Part shown: positions 10,201 to 22,317 of the stretch, one piece after another
Position numbering within the stretch: position 1 is the first letter of the stretch
How the letters are laid out: every line of letters starts with the position of its first letter
From: Alnus glutinosa
Lineage: Eukaryota > Streptophyta > Magnoliopsida > Fagales > Betulaceae
DNA: 64,000 nt
Assembly (NCBI RefSeq): GCF_958979055.1
Contig: NC_084886.1
Location: forward strand, 12,014,654 to 12,078,653
Reading direction: 5' to 3'
Notes under the pieces: model-generated
Told to the model about the DNA's origin: nothing
Database searches by the model: none
What the model saw: the letters and a program-made list of their open reading frames with translations, nothing else
Made by a program: the position numbers and the translations under genes

Positions 10201-13200
10201 TACATGTATAGTCAGGGAAACCTTCTTAAGGAGTTCTGTATCAAATATGTTTTGGAACCATCACTTGGAACTCCTAATGAAATCATCAAAAGCCTTATTT
10301 AAGAGATGCATGTTTTGACATCAATATTATCCTAAATGATTTAATTAAAGCATACTATGAATATTGAAAACAGCAAAGAGATAGGATCTAGCCCTCCCAG
10401 AAAAAAAAATAAAAAATAAAACTATCAAAGTCAGTGAGTCATGATGTGGGCATTTAGTCCTAACCTTCTGATTGCAGACCAACAGAGGAAAACAACATAA
10501 GAAGCCATAATCCCCGAAGATAAAAGACCTCGGTTGACCTGCAACAAGCATCCATATAATAGCAATTTTGGATATCAATCTGGTGTTGCATTTAAAGAAA
10601 GCAAGGTGAAAGGGGAACCATTTCCTCATGATAAACATGATACAAGAATAAACTTGAAACTGCCGATGATAGCATGGTTGGATGTGATGATATGTTAACA
10701 CATTAAATCCCATACCAAACCAGGCAAGAAATTACATTACTAGGGTGATGTGTGCAATGAGAATTTGTAGAAAATACATTGAATAGTCAAAAATGAACAT
10801 TTGAATGCTTAAGTAAATATATCATTAAGCCCACTAAATATGTGGCTTTCATTTCCTTCTTACAGGGTTATCATATTGTCATTCTATTGACAAGGATAGA
10901 ATTTGGTTATGTTCCTATGTGCACGTCAAAGGTTCGAATGAAGTTCATGTAGAATAACTCAACTAGGTGGTCCTCAAGAAAATGATAAGAATTTTAAATC
11001 ATGATCATGCTCATCCTCATTGTGTCACATATGTCACAGTAATTGAACATTGAATAATGAAAGGTTAACAACTCCTAATCATGCTTAAAGTGATGAAAGA
11101 TTGCTTCCTAGCCTATAAGAAAAAACAATCAGAACTGTTTCAGGGAAGAAATACAAACAAATTGCTAACCTAAATTTTATGTATCAATGTTATGCAGAGC
11201 ATTGTCAATGTCCTGCACCTGATTAGAGGAGAAACTGTCATTATGGAAGCAAAAAGGGTTTAAGTTCCTATGACACAAAAAGATCTTTTCTGTTATGGGG
11301 GAAGGCTATTGTCTTTGCAATTTGTTAAACTCATGAATGGTGCATCCATCAAAACCAACCTATTTATTCACCATATTGGAGACATTACACATAAATAGGA
11401 TTCATTCAATCATCTTCTGACATGAGGATGTCCCTGAAATTGAAGAATTCCTTTTATAGAAAATTAGGGATTTAAACAGGATGGTGCACTGGTTTCAAAC
11501 TCCCAGTTTCTATAATTTAGTTAAAACAAGAATCCAGGCCTATCTAAAGCATGTACTTTGATAGTTATTTTAACTTGATACCACAAAGTCATATTATTTT
11601 CTGATCTAGAAAATTTAATATCTGAAATTGATTTGACCACTTCAAACTGACTGGAAAAGTAAAAAGGTACTTTAGAAAGAAATTCCTAGAGGGCACACCT
11701 TGGAGTGCAAGGATACAACCATCATCACAATTAGCAGAATTGCAGTCCATGTGATGAAAAATATGTTGAGTGTGCATGACGATCTTTGGGCATAGAATGG
11801 GTACATTAACACAATTCCACATATGGAAGCAATGTAGAAAAGCGTTGACGTGAATAACCCAAGGGAGCAGCTGTAAAATATAGAAGAAGATGCTATCAGC
11901 AATTTCAATGACAATTTCAAGTACCCAAAAATAAAAATAAAAAGGGCTAACGATCCTAGACATTAATACATCGAATTCATCAATAGTATAGTATATGTTT
12001 TTGGAAATCATATGCCTTTCTGCAAATATTAAAGGTATGGGTATTAGTATTACCATACATCATATCTTATACTTGAGATTAATATTTTTCTGCAAAAACA
12101 TGTCATAGACAATCTAAACACATCTAAGGAGATTTGTATCTTGCCAATAGTAAGTCCAAACAACATATTAAAATCTTATTTACATTATCCATAAATTTTA
12201 AAAAATGGAAAAGTGGATTGAAATTTTGAAAAGCTCATTTAATTTTTTTTTTTTTTTTTTTTATCAAGCTCATTTAATTTCTAAAATTCTGTTATGTGAA
12301 CTTTAAATATACTAGGAAAACTGTTGGGATGCAACAGTGCCGTTCTGTTCACGTAGACAGCTCTTAAAACATGTCTTGCGGAGTGCGATTTCGAACGTCA
12401 TAAAAGGCTTTTGCTTCCCTTATTGGATACCAATTGGTTTTTAGATGAGATGGTCAAAAGCCCGATTCAACAAATAGTATCAGAGTCAGGGTCGTGGGTT
12501 CAAGTCGTGGGAGCGTCACATTGAAGGAGGGATTATTGGGGTGCAACAGTGCCGCTTTGCTCATGTAAACGGCTCTTAGAACATGTCTTGTGGGGTTCGA
12601 TTTCGAATGTCATAAAAGGCTTTGGCTTCCCTCACTGGACACCAATTGATTTTCATATGAGATGGTCAAAGGCCCGATGCAACAAACATGATCAATGAAA
12701 ATCTCTAAGTAACATTATAGCATATAAATTATAATTTCAACCTGCCCTTAATTTCTCAAAATCAAGAAGTGGAACACTTGCTTTAGGCATCTGAGCTAGA
12801 CACATGTTCTGAAGGCACTTACATAGTCTAGATGTTTGGACCAAGCATTTTAAGCTTTTGATATTAATGGTATGGACTCGCATGGCACCTAACAGTGACT
12901 CTTATGATATATAGGCTTTTGCACCGAGCAAGAGTTTGTACCTTTGCTTGATTTCCTTATCAGGCATCCAGTAATTATTCCACCAATTGATGAACTGGAT
13001 AACACTTATGAGTTGGAGGAGGAGAAAAATCCTGTAACATGGAAATCACACCTTGATGTCAGTGACAATGCACATTAAAAAACTCAAGATTAGAGAATAT
13101 GGAGTACACAAGTTATCAAGAGATTTTTATCCTTACTATCTGCCTCTGCTTAATTCTCATAGAATATGAGGAGAAGGGAAAAAAAAAATACCAACAAATT

Positions 13201-15184
13201 GAGTTCTCTTTTACGATCTTCCATTCATTTGTTGTTTCTGAGATCCACAAATAACCTTTGATTGAGTACTTTAAATTCCAGAAACCTTTTCTATTTAAAA
13301 TGGTGTCCATCTATCCCCGTATTGTATAATTGCTCTCTAGTTGGGATTGCTTTTTGTTGGTTCCAGTCCACAGAAATATCAAAATCTTATAAGTGGGTTA
13401 TATTCTCATATTCAGCATAAATAAGGATAAGCCTTTGAAAAAGTAGAGTAATAATTAATCAGATTTTAAGTTTTTATTTTATTAAGTATAGACCCTCAAA
13501 TCCTCAATGGGCCAAACGGCACTACCAATCCTGAACACAAAAGAAAAGGTTGCATGGTGCAAAATTCTGTAAATTCTGGCGCATTCATTTTGTGCAAAGC
13601 CGCCTGAAAATTTGGTTTCGTGAGACTGCAGTAGTGGATTCAGTATCAAGTCAGAAATTTGGGATAAGGCATCATAAACTGTTGGCCCTATATAGCAAAA
13701 GTTTCTGGCAACTATATTTTCACTTCTTTAGGTAGAAGCATTTCAGAAGGAACTGGAGATTACCCTGCACCAATACGAGCAAATTCGCCTGCAAGAAAAT
13801 ACCACCAAGCTTGTCAATTTCTGGTATATTTTTTTTTCTTTCAAGACAGAGCAAGCAAAGAGACTGCTAGCTTTTAAGTTAAAAGGAAAAGATGAACATT
13901 CAACCGTATAAGGGATCCCTTTCATAGGGCTGAAAGGGGAAGCTTCCAGTATTTGACTAAAGCTATCTTTCTTTGACCATTGTTATTTTGAGGAATGAGA
14001 TACTAATAGTATGAATTAAACTCATATATAGACGGCTCCCTACTGAAACCCAAAAGTTCAACATAAAATAATTTCTTCTGACCAAAACATAATGTTCAAC
14101 GTACCGTATAATTGAATAAAGTCTGAAGAGAAGAAGAATGGAACTGCAACGGATACAACGAATAGGAAAAACTTAGATGCCCAACATCTTGAATGCCAAT
14201 TATTGCGAGCTTCAAACAATTTCCTTGTTTTAGATGTTGTAAGAAACATTATAAAGAAAAATATCTGAGATTCAGTGTCAAGGATGCAAATTCATGAATA
14301 TGGAAAAGTATACTAACAACTCAATAGATACCATTACAAATCAATAATAATACACTACTATGTAATCGTCCAGTGTTTAATACTATATGCTAAAAGTACA
14401 TTTGAGTGATTTTTTACAGTTTCTATTTCTGGTCCGATTCAGATCAGAATAATGGAGAGGCACAACTCTGATTTGGGATTTTGAGGCCTGGAATTTGGAA
14501 TATAAACCCATTTTCCCCTTAAACCACTTCAAACAGGCAATTTTTCTAGAGAATCAGGTCGAGGTTAGATTAATTCTGCCGTTAAAACTATTAGTAATGT
14601 GCAAACCAAACTGAATATAGACTTCAGACAGATATCATGTTCAAGAGAGCTCTCAGCCTAGCAATCACGATTAGCCGAAATAAGAGATTTCATCATTAAG
14701 CAAGTAATATACATGATATACTATTAGCAAAAAGATACAAAACATCCTAAACTCACACGAAGAACTCCCAGCGTTCGAAAACAATCGCGTGCCCCAGTTC
14801 CACATGCTCTTAGATCTGCAAAAGAAAGCAAGCACAGAATCATTAGATCTCCATTTCACAATGGAACTGTATATAATTAGGTCTACAACAAATACATATA
14901 TAGTTTGAGGGGGAGGAGAACTGAGAGGGGAAGAACATTGTCTTACAATGTAGCTGAGGTAAAAGCCTTTGTCCATAGTCACGGACAAACCAAGCAATAA
15001 GATTTGTTACCAAGAAGATAATGCCATATGAATAACGGGCTCGCAGTGACTTCTTCCTCTCTACAGAGTAGTCAACATTATTTTGCTCCAATGACCCACG
15101 TACTTCTTCCTCAGAAACAAGCTCAGAGTTTCTTGGCCTAATATCTGCTTCTGTAGCTTCAACCGCTCTAGTGGACACTTTCAT
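7298..15184 (-). CDS. SERINC/TMS membrane protein (serine incorporator family)
   Basis: SERINC proteins are multi-pass membrane proteins tied to lipid scrambling and serine-derived lipids. Twelve coding exons join in phase: 15184-14947, 14815-14739, 14264-14105, 13788-13764, 13031-12942, 11870-11699, 10538-10465, 10051-9982, 9232-9161, 8595-8462, 8358-8285 and 7389-7298. They encode 425 residues. Family landmarks are RDCFRTLGVLRVSLGCF, SKTRKLFEARNNWHS, QLISVIQFINWWNNYW, NIFFITWTAILL, VVSLHSKVNRGLLSSGIMAS, MATFSTGIDSQSF, DIPYKYGFFHLVFAFGAMY and DVGWASTWVKIVNEWFAA. About ten hydrophobic helices are expected. Exon 4 is only 25 bases and the last exon is far from exon 11, so automated prediction could miss both. 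The ATG is one base after a 5' UTR intron acceptor. Intron 5 holds a TRIM element and intron 11 a C-rich tract. Closest named relatives that I recall are Arabidopsis Serinc-domain proteins such as AT2G33205. Confidence 0.93.
8107..8158. repeat. C-rich homopolymer tract
   Basis: An uninterrupted run of 25 C (8118-8142) is flanked by further C blocks and followed by A-rich DNA at 8204-8250. It lies in the last intron of the SERINC gene. Length is likely to vary between individuals and between sequencing runs. Confidence 0.8.
12322..12684 (+). mobile_element. TRIM retrotransposon (miniature LTR element)
   Basis: Two similar 151 bp direct repeats, 12322-12472 and 12534-12684, both end in CAACA. 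The first begins TGTTGGG, the second TATTGGG (TG decayed to TA). Just inside the first is AATAGTATCAGAGTC, close to the usual initiator-methionine tRNA primer binding site TGGTATCAGAGC. Just before the second is a purine tract, GAAGGAGGGA. The internal region is only 61 bp and non-coding. I see no perfect target duplication. It lies in intron 5 of the SERINC gene, on the opposite strand. Confidence 0.8.
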
Positions 15185-15640
15185 TCTGGTGTTTCAATCA
15201 GTAAAACAAAACTAATGAACTGATCAATATTACTCCTTTTTCTCCAATCCTCAACATAATGCCTCCAAAAAAGTATCAACTTCAAAACAATGCCCAGAAC
15301 AGGAAAATGTGCAGTTATGGACTGGATAGAACACCAGCAACAATAAGGAGAAAACCATATCCAGGGAATCCCATGATAATAGTAATGATGAAGAAAACGC
15401 ATAATGTATAAAACAAAAGGGAGAAAAAAAATTATTATGAAAGTGAAGTTAAAAATTCAAACCTTTCTTTCCTGTTTTTCCCCGTGGTATGTGGCTTGAA
15501 ACACCTGAGCAAGGAGAATGTGAATGAAGCTCTTTGGTCACTCCTTACAAGAACTAAGAAGGAAGCTACCAACTTGTGGAGGAGTAGTTTGAAGCTGGGA
15601 GTATGATATTAAAGTTGCAGCTGTGGTTCATAACCGTTGG
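15185..15640 (-). other. 5' UTR exon and leader intron of the SERINC gene
   Basis: Upstream of the SERINC start, a donor (AAAG then GT) at 15463/15462 and an acceptor (ACACCAG) at 15186 bracket a likely leader intron. The ATG at 15184 begins one base inside the acceptor-side exon. The non-coding first exon probably covers about 15464-15620. This is inferred from splice motifs and the absence of any coding frame; a transcript would settle it. Confidence 0.5.
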
Positions 15641-16923
15641 ATTCCAAGAACCATTTGTCAATGTCGTCTTTCGTGATGTTATATTCCCCGCCGAACAACA
15701 TAGAGACCTTTGATATTATTCAACATTTAATAATGGTCTTCAGGAAACAGCCCTGATTAGTTTACATGCACGAACACACAGACCCACACTCTTTGACTTT
15801 TGCATGGAGCATCTCCCACGTCAATAATTAACCTCAACATAGTCCAAAGTCCAATTACGTACAGCTCATTGTATCCCAGCTTTCTTCTCCTTTCCACCAT
15901 TGTAACGATTTTGGTATATTGGAGATACTTCCTCTGTTTCAACCATATCAGATAAGCCAGAAGAAACATCTTTCCTGACTAAGAAAAAAGTACAAGATAA
16001 GAAGAAGAAGAAGAAAGCAGGTGTGAGGGGACATTGGCACAAGAATTGGGTAACCATTCGTATATAAGTTTAACTACACTTTTGAGCTGCACAATTTTCT
16101 TCACATAACTTAAACAGCAAGGCTTCATATGAATGAATTAATCAAATAACATTAACAATGCTGTTCAGCTAATTAAACATTTAAATTTGTCAACTTTTTT
16201 TTCGATATTTAACACACATCTCACGGGATATACCATTTACATTGTGTATGCAACAATGTAAGTGAGAAAGCGAAGAAAAATCTCACGACGCACTCACACA
16301 CGAGACAGTAGTGTGATTGTGGCATTAAATCAAATAGGTAAAGGTGGTTTTGATTGTTTGATTAAAAAATGAGGATGAAGTTGTATAAGATAAACAAGGC
16401 CAGGACAAGCCACATTGACCAAACCCCAAATGCCCTCCAGATTTCTAGACAGTGTGGACCCAATTCTTCTACGCGTCTAATTGACCGTTGGGGTATAATG
16501 GCGGTGACTATTTGAAAAGCTGTACACCATATTCAGCCTGATCAGTATATATAAAAAGAATAATTAAGAATCACGAAAAGGAAGGAAGTTGAAAAATAAT
16601 GTATCAAAATAATTTTATTTTAACTGTTTCTATTATCATGAATGAAATTTAGATGCGTTATAAATCTTGTACTATCATTCTTTCATTTTCCTACTTTTGA
16701 AAATTACATTTAAATCTGTGGGGTCATATGAGGGATCCACACGAACCTCACAAATCTATTAGTAATTTTGAAAAATGAGAGAACGAGAGAATGACAAGAA
16801 GAGGAAATGAATTATTTCTCTAAATATCATACGTGGTGTATGGACCACACTTTAAATATTAAAGAATATCTTACATAAGTTATATAAAATTGTTTCAAAG
16901 CCTTTTAACAAATGATAAAGACT
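15641..16923. other. Intergenic, upstream of SERINC gene
   Basis: AT-rich DNA without a convincing gene. It should contain the SERINC promoter. The small open frames at 15757-16057 have no family resemblance and no splice context. Nothing else stands out. Confidence 0.4.
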
Positions 16924-17030
16924 TACGTTCTCAAGGAGTAGCTCAATCGGCTGGAGACCACGCCTCATGAAGCGGAGATTACTAGTTCGAATCCTCTCCC
17001 TCCTCTTCTGTGGACATGTAAAAAAAAAAA
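16924..17030 (+). mobile_element. tRNA-derived SINE with target duplication
   Basis: A box A-like GTAGCTCAATCGGC and a box B-like GTTCGAATCC lie at tRNA spacing. An oligo-A tail follows at 17020-17030. The element is flanked by AATGATAAAGACTTA on the left and AATGATAAAGACTAA on the right, a target duplication of at least 12 bases. No cloverleaf can be completed, so it is not a functional tRNA gene. Confidence 0.8.
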
Positions 17031-17213
17031 TGATAAAGACTAATACTACTCGCCCTAGCTATTTTTCTAGAAAGTGTTTTTTTCTTGCATAACATGATTC
17101 TTTTTCTTTCTTTATTTCTTTTTTTTTTTTTTTATGAATAAGAAGATATATTATAGACAAAAGAATGAGTGACACGACCCAATTCAAGGCATGCTAATAA
17201 AGTACTCTGTAAA

Positions 17214-17356
17214 GTAATGTTATACATCATCTCATTATTTTTCGTCATCCTAAAGCTGATGTGGCGTGGTCTACTCAACCTAAAAAACCAATTTTCATGC
17301 ACCAAAAGCTATGGGAGACCACGCCACATAAATTTTAGGAAGATGTATAGCATTAC
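17214..17356. mobile_element. MITE, hairpin type
   Basis: The ends GTAATGTTATACATC and (reverse) GTAATGCTATACATC, and the inner pair GATGTGGCGTGGTCT / AGACCACGCCACAT, form an almost complete 143 bp foldback. No open frame. Superfamily cannot be fixed because no clear target duplication is visible. Confidence 0.65.
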
Positions 17357-18040
17357 CAATACCAACACCTACATTCTGATGATAGATTGATAGATATGCC
17401 TTCCATGCACATCGAGATTTTTGGTTTACCTTCCATGTGTACAATCACTCATAGGCTTTGTTTAGATTTGTAATTTTATAACGTACAATTTAAAAATAAT
17501 GATTTTTTGATTTAAAAACCCACGTACCTAAAATTAGTAAAGTATATGCATGCAGTTACCCCAAGTACAGGTAAACCATATGCTTGCTCCTTAATTTTCA
17601 CACCTATCACTATAGCTGGTCTCCTACTTTTGATCGTTCTATTTATTATGCTGAATTTTGGGTTTCGTGGTTTTGCCAAGTCCGATCGACTAGTTTTATG
17701 CGGCTGCTTGCTCTCTCAAGTCTCAATCCATGCTGGCTTATGATTATTAAATGCTTAATATTGGAAATTATATGTGCTAATGCTTGTTAATTTCTTGCTT
17801 TTTTTTTTTTTTCCTCTTTCTGTATTCTTCTTTGAGACTTGAGTTTGTACTTCACGTTACTATTCCCAGTGTCCTAATGTGCACCTTTTCCTACTTAATA
17901 GATTAAAAAACAAAAGCAGTGCAGTTGTGGAAATGTGAAGCGAGCTTGATTTTGCAATATAAAATGCGTTTCTCTATGCTATTAGGTGCCTCATAATTTG
18001 GTTTAGGTGTGTAGTTTTAGAGTGAGAAGTGAACTCGTGG

Positions 18041-18075
<35 letters not shown>

Positions 18076-19400
18076 GTGAATGATTCAGTGGATTAGGTTT
18101 GGTTAAAGTAGGCAAGATTACTAGGATGAGAGTAATTGAAATGGGTTATATATTGGTTGGTAATTGTAATGTTGGAGTCAAACATTACAATTATAATGTT
18201 GGGTAACCATATTTTTTTTTTTATTATTTTTGGAAAACACGTTTGGGTGGATTTTTTTAATTTCAAATTCTACCTAATTTTCGGTATTTGCAATTTTGAA
18301 TATAGAAAAAAAATATATATAATACAATACAAAAAAATCGCACACCCAAACGAGCTATTTTAAGGTTTTAAAAAAGAATGACATATATTATGAATTGTGA
18401 ACATGTTATGTAAATGACACTATAAGGTTACTACGCTTAATTTATTGTAGATTAATTACTAAAAACAAGAAGAAGCACATCTATCAAAACAAAAATCTAC
18501 AACTAAGAAAACAAAATACTAGCCATTTCCATCACCATTGGCACATGACCCTCTCACGATAAGGTAACAATGGGCTTTAGCACAAAGAATGCCTGCTTGA
18601 TCAAGGTGATGGCGATCATAGATATTAACAAGAACTACAAATTCAGCAACCATTATTATATATTTCTTTTCAGAGATTAGTTGTATTGATACAGAAAATA
18701 AGTTGTTAATCTTTTCATTAACAACCAATTAAACGAATACAACAAATTCAGAAAATCAGTTGAACTAACAAAGAGTCGTTTTTCAAGTACATGAGGAGAT
18801 GGCAATCATAGCCACCCACCTTAAAGAATTTGCTCCAAAGAGCCTTAGCCTTGACTCTCAGGATACTCTGGGCCGTTCACTTGCACAAGGCAGAGAACTC
18901 GCCACACCGCTCCACCGTCACTCTCCTGCTGTATTTTCAGGGTTGCAACTAAACAATGGAAAATAGCTAGTTTTTTTCTCAACAAAAAACGATTAACGCC
19001 TAAACAAATGAGGCCCAAGTGATTTTGTTGTACCATTGTAACTCTAGGTAGGTCTGACTTGTAGTTTTACTGTAAATAATTTGGAAATGATTTCCCATTG
19101 ATTTCACTCTTCAACATACGTTTGCAGGCATTAATGCTCATTGTTCCCATTGATGCTGTTGACTTGTTCAGCTTCATGAGGTTAGTTTAAACTGTGATAT
19201 CTTTTCTCTTTTTATGTTTTTTTGTGGTTCTGCTAAGAAGTTGATCTCTAGCACTATGATTTAATTTTTTTTCAAATTCAACGAATTTCCAAACACCATT
19301 TTTTATATTTAGTTGTTTTATTTCACATATTTAGTGCCGTCAACATTTAGAGCTACTGGAAAGCATTTTTTAAGAGTGAACTTCGAATATTTACTATTAT

Positions 19401-19401
<1 letters not shown>
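17357..19401. other. AT-rich intergenic region with minor repeats
   Basis: A dinucleotide AT run lies at about 18045-18074. A second small foldback, about 18237-18356, has ends around CGTTTGGGTGGATTTTTT and its near-reverse, and resembles a PIF/Harbinger-like MITE. The small open frames at 18519-19036 lack any recognised domain. No gene is called. Confidence 0.4.
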
Positions 19402-19462
<61 letters not shown>

Positions 19463-19571
19463 CGAGTTTTTCCTTAGAATGGCATAGAATAGTGACACGT
19501 GGCATGAACCCATACTTTTTAGTGACTGAACCGATCATTTAAATACTGAACCGGTCTTTTAAATAAAATTG

Positions 19572-19803
19572 AACCGGTCTATTTAATCTCTCTCTCTATT
19601 AATGATACAAATAGTCTCTCTCTTAATTAATGATATAAATATGACCTTTTGGTATTTTTATATTTTTGGTTGAAATCTAAATATAACCGGTCTATTTAAT
19701 CTCTATTTCTCTCTATTAATGATACAAGTAGCATCTCTCTCTCAATTAATGATATAAGTATGACTCTTTGGTATTTTTATATTTTTGGTTGAAATCTAAA
19801 TAT
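19572..19803 (+). repeat. Tandem duplication inside the Helitron
   Basis: Two copies of a unit of about 115 bp (19572-19684 and 19685-19803) both start AACCGGTCTATTTAATCTCT and end GAAATCTAAATAT. They share ATTAATGATA and TTTGGTATTTTTATATTTTT segments. The second copy has a few added bases. Confidence 0.8.
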
Positions 19804-21212
19804 GTTTTCATTTTGTTTGTGAATGTTTATGAGATTTTTTTTTTGTTCATTTGTTTTTTCGAATGTTCAGAATTATATAGGATTGAAATATAATAGGTAT
19901 CACACCAACATTAAAAAAAATTCCTATTAATTTTCTATTTTATATTTTGATAATCAAAATCGTGGTTTTCTTCTTACTATTTTTCTTCTTCATACTTATT
20001 TTCATTCTAAACTATACATATGAGAACAAATATTTTAACATATTTTAATTTATATGAATTAAACTAAAAATAAGGATCTTATGTATTAATTCATTTAAAT
20101 GTTTTATATACCATGTCATATATATATATAAAAGCCGAGTTCCAACTTAGAGTTGGCCTAGAATTAGGACACGTGACATGAATCCATACTTTTTAACTAT
20201 TGAACCGGTCATTTGAGTAAAAAAATGGTAATTTAAGTAAAACTAAACCGATCTGTGTATTTCAAGTAAAATAAATTATGCATTTAATATCACTAATTAA
20301 CTATCTTATATTGAATAAAAAATGAATAGAAACGTCAATTTTTTTTGTCATTAAATCCTCACTAATTTCTACCTATTTCTCTTCCTTTAAGTAAAATCTT
20401 TTACTCTAACACTGCTTCCTCTCCCACTAAATGTCCGTTACAAACTAAACCTCAAAGAGTCAAATGTCAGTTTTTTTTTTTCCTTTGGGAAATGTCAAAA
20501 GTCACTCTAATATCTCTCACTTTCTCAAATAAATATATGGAGAAGTAATGGTTTGTGGCTATGCAAAACTGCAATGTTGTTTACATTACCGGATTGTAAT
20601 GCTCAAAGCAAAGAGAGCGAAGTTTTTGCTATTGTTGGAACCTTTTTGTTTGTAATATTGCTATAGGTTTTTTTTTTTTTTTTTTTTAATTTGCCTTTCA
20701 AGTTTGTCAAGATTGTGTTCAATTGAATTGTAAATAATATGTTTGTATTTATTTTATGTGCTTCTGTTTTTTTGATTTGATTTTCTATCCTTATTTTTGC
20801 ATTGATAATTTATATTTTTTATTTTTTATTATTTTTGTTGTTTTGAGTACGCGGTATGATGATTTTTTAATTTACGTTGTTCACTGATTTTTTTTTCCTG
20901 TATAATGCACATTGTTAACGTGCTTAATTGATAGACAATATTGATTTTCAAGGTTTCATATGAACCAAAAAAGTATATGGAAAAGAAAACTCTGATTTAT
21001 TCTTTATTTTCTATGTAATTAATATATTATTTTTAATTCAAATTGCTTATTTTATCTTTTGTAAATTTTACACTAAATTCAAGAAAATGATGGTGAGAGA
21101 GAGTTTCCTATGGTTTTTTTTGTACGGGGTATGATGATTGTTTAGCGTATTATGTTTATTGAGTAGTTTTTTATTACTTTGTGTAATACAAAAAAGATAA
21201 TACTATTATATG

Positions 21213-21440
21213 GACAGAAATTTCCTACAAACCGGTTTGTAAGAAATTTCTTACAATCCACATATAAGATTGACATGTGTCATTTAGCATATGAGAATCA
21301 TATGTTATTTAAATAGCATGTACGAACATAGCATTAATAAAAAAATATGTGCTTCTCACATGTTTAAAAGATACGTGTCTTTTTTAATTGTGAGTCGTAG
21401 AAAATTTCCTATAAACCAGCTTATAAGAAATTTTTGTCCC
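21213..21440. mobile_element. hAT MITE, family copy 1
   Basis: The element begins GGACAGAAATTTCCTAC and ends with the reverse of GGGACAAAAATTTCTTAT, with GGTTTGTAAGAAATTT in the subterminal region. It is flanked on both sides by TATTATAT (21205-21212 and 21441-21448), a perfect 8 bp target duplication that fits the hAT superfamily. Related copies lie at 22825-23038 and 47916-48034. Confidence 0.85.
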
Positions 21441-21582
21441 TATTATATTATATTAGTGTTTTTCAATTTTCAATTTTTATCTATATTTTCTATGCTTCTC
21501 TTCTTCCATTTTTTTTTATTATTATTATTATGAAACTAAATTATAAGGAAGAATCCCGCGCTATGCGCGGGTTACAAGCTAG

Positions 21583-22317
21583 TTTTCTATTATCAGTGAG
21601 TGAAGAGGAAAATACTGCTTTCTGTTGTTATCATATGTTGGCAGATTCTGAGAACTTAGAATATTGTATAATTTACCGACACATGTGCATTTACATGGAC
21701 AGATATTTGAATATTGTTGGGTGTTTCAATCAGGTAAGCTCATAATTTTCAATAAAATTATAGAATAGGAAACATAAAACTCTAAACCATTCGATGCAAG
21801 TTACGGCCTGTATTCCTTCCTAATCCGAATTGATCAGAATAAACATAGGACAATAAAACTCTAAACCAATCCCTTCTATGCCAATCAAAAGCTTTAGCCA
21901 GCCTACTAATCAAACATATTTCTTCTACATTCTTATAAACCCAATTCCCATTAGCATCCAAGAATCAATATCTCTATCTTTTTCATTGGGATTTACTTGC
22001 TAAAAAGGACACAACTCATATATGAATCTAGACACAAAATAAGCCTCTGGAGTCTGGCCTAACAAAATAAACTACTTTCGAGTGCCGATTATAGAAGGAA
22101 AACAAAGATTTATTTGGAAAAAAAATTATAATCCCGATGCATCTTGATTCCTCAGTGGAGCAACAATCACAGGTTTTATCCTAAATTACCAAGCTACCTA
22201 CATTGTTTTTCTACTATGAGTACATGGATACCATGATCAAACCAAACAAGAAACAAAAATCCTGACGTTTGCATCAGGTGTGGATGGAAACGATAATCCT
22301 AGGACTAGGAAGGATCC
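21583..22317. other. Intergenic and 3' UTR of the CPN60 gene
   Basis: Unremarkable AT-rich DNA from the Helitron end to the CPN60 stop codon at 22318. The right part is presumably the CPN60 3' UTR. No gene or repeat is called. Confidence 0.45.

Larger units (their letters stand above)
19402..21582 (+). mobile_element. Non-autonomous Helitron
   Basis: The 3' end is diagnostic: a GC-rich hairpin CCCGCGCTATGCGCGGG (21554-21570) is followed after eight bases by CTAG at 21579-21582, with a T after it. The 5' end TCATATATATA at 19402 is preceded by A, giving the A|T insertion site typical of Helitrons, and runs into AAGCCGAGTTTTTCC. A second, very similar 5' end (TCATATATATATAT then AAAGCCGAGTTCC) lies at 20116. 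The body may therefore be two elements joined, or a newer copy inserted with loss of a 3' end. No Rep/helicase coding sequence is present. A hAT MITE (21213-21440) is inserted inside. Confidence 0.8.

Noticed and set aside
11589-12056. 155-codon open frame on the minus strand
   Set aside because: It overlaps SERINC exon 6 in a wrong frame; the correct frame and splice sites give the family sequence.
16924-17010. Possible tRNA gene
   Set aside because: It has box A and B but no acceptor stem, and it carries a poly-A tail and target duplication, so it was called a SINE.
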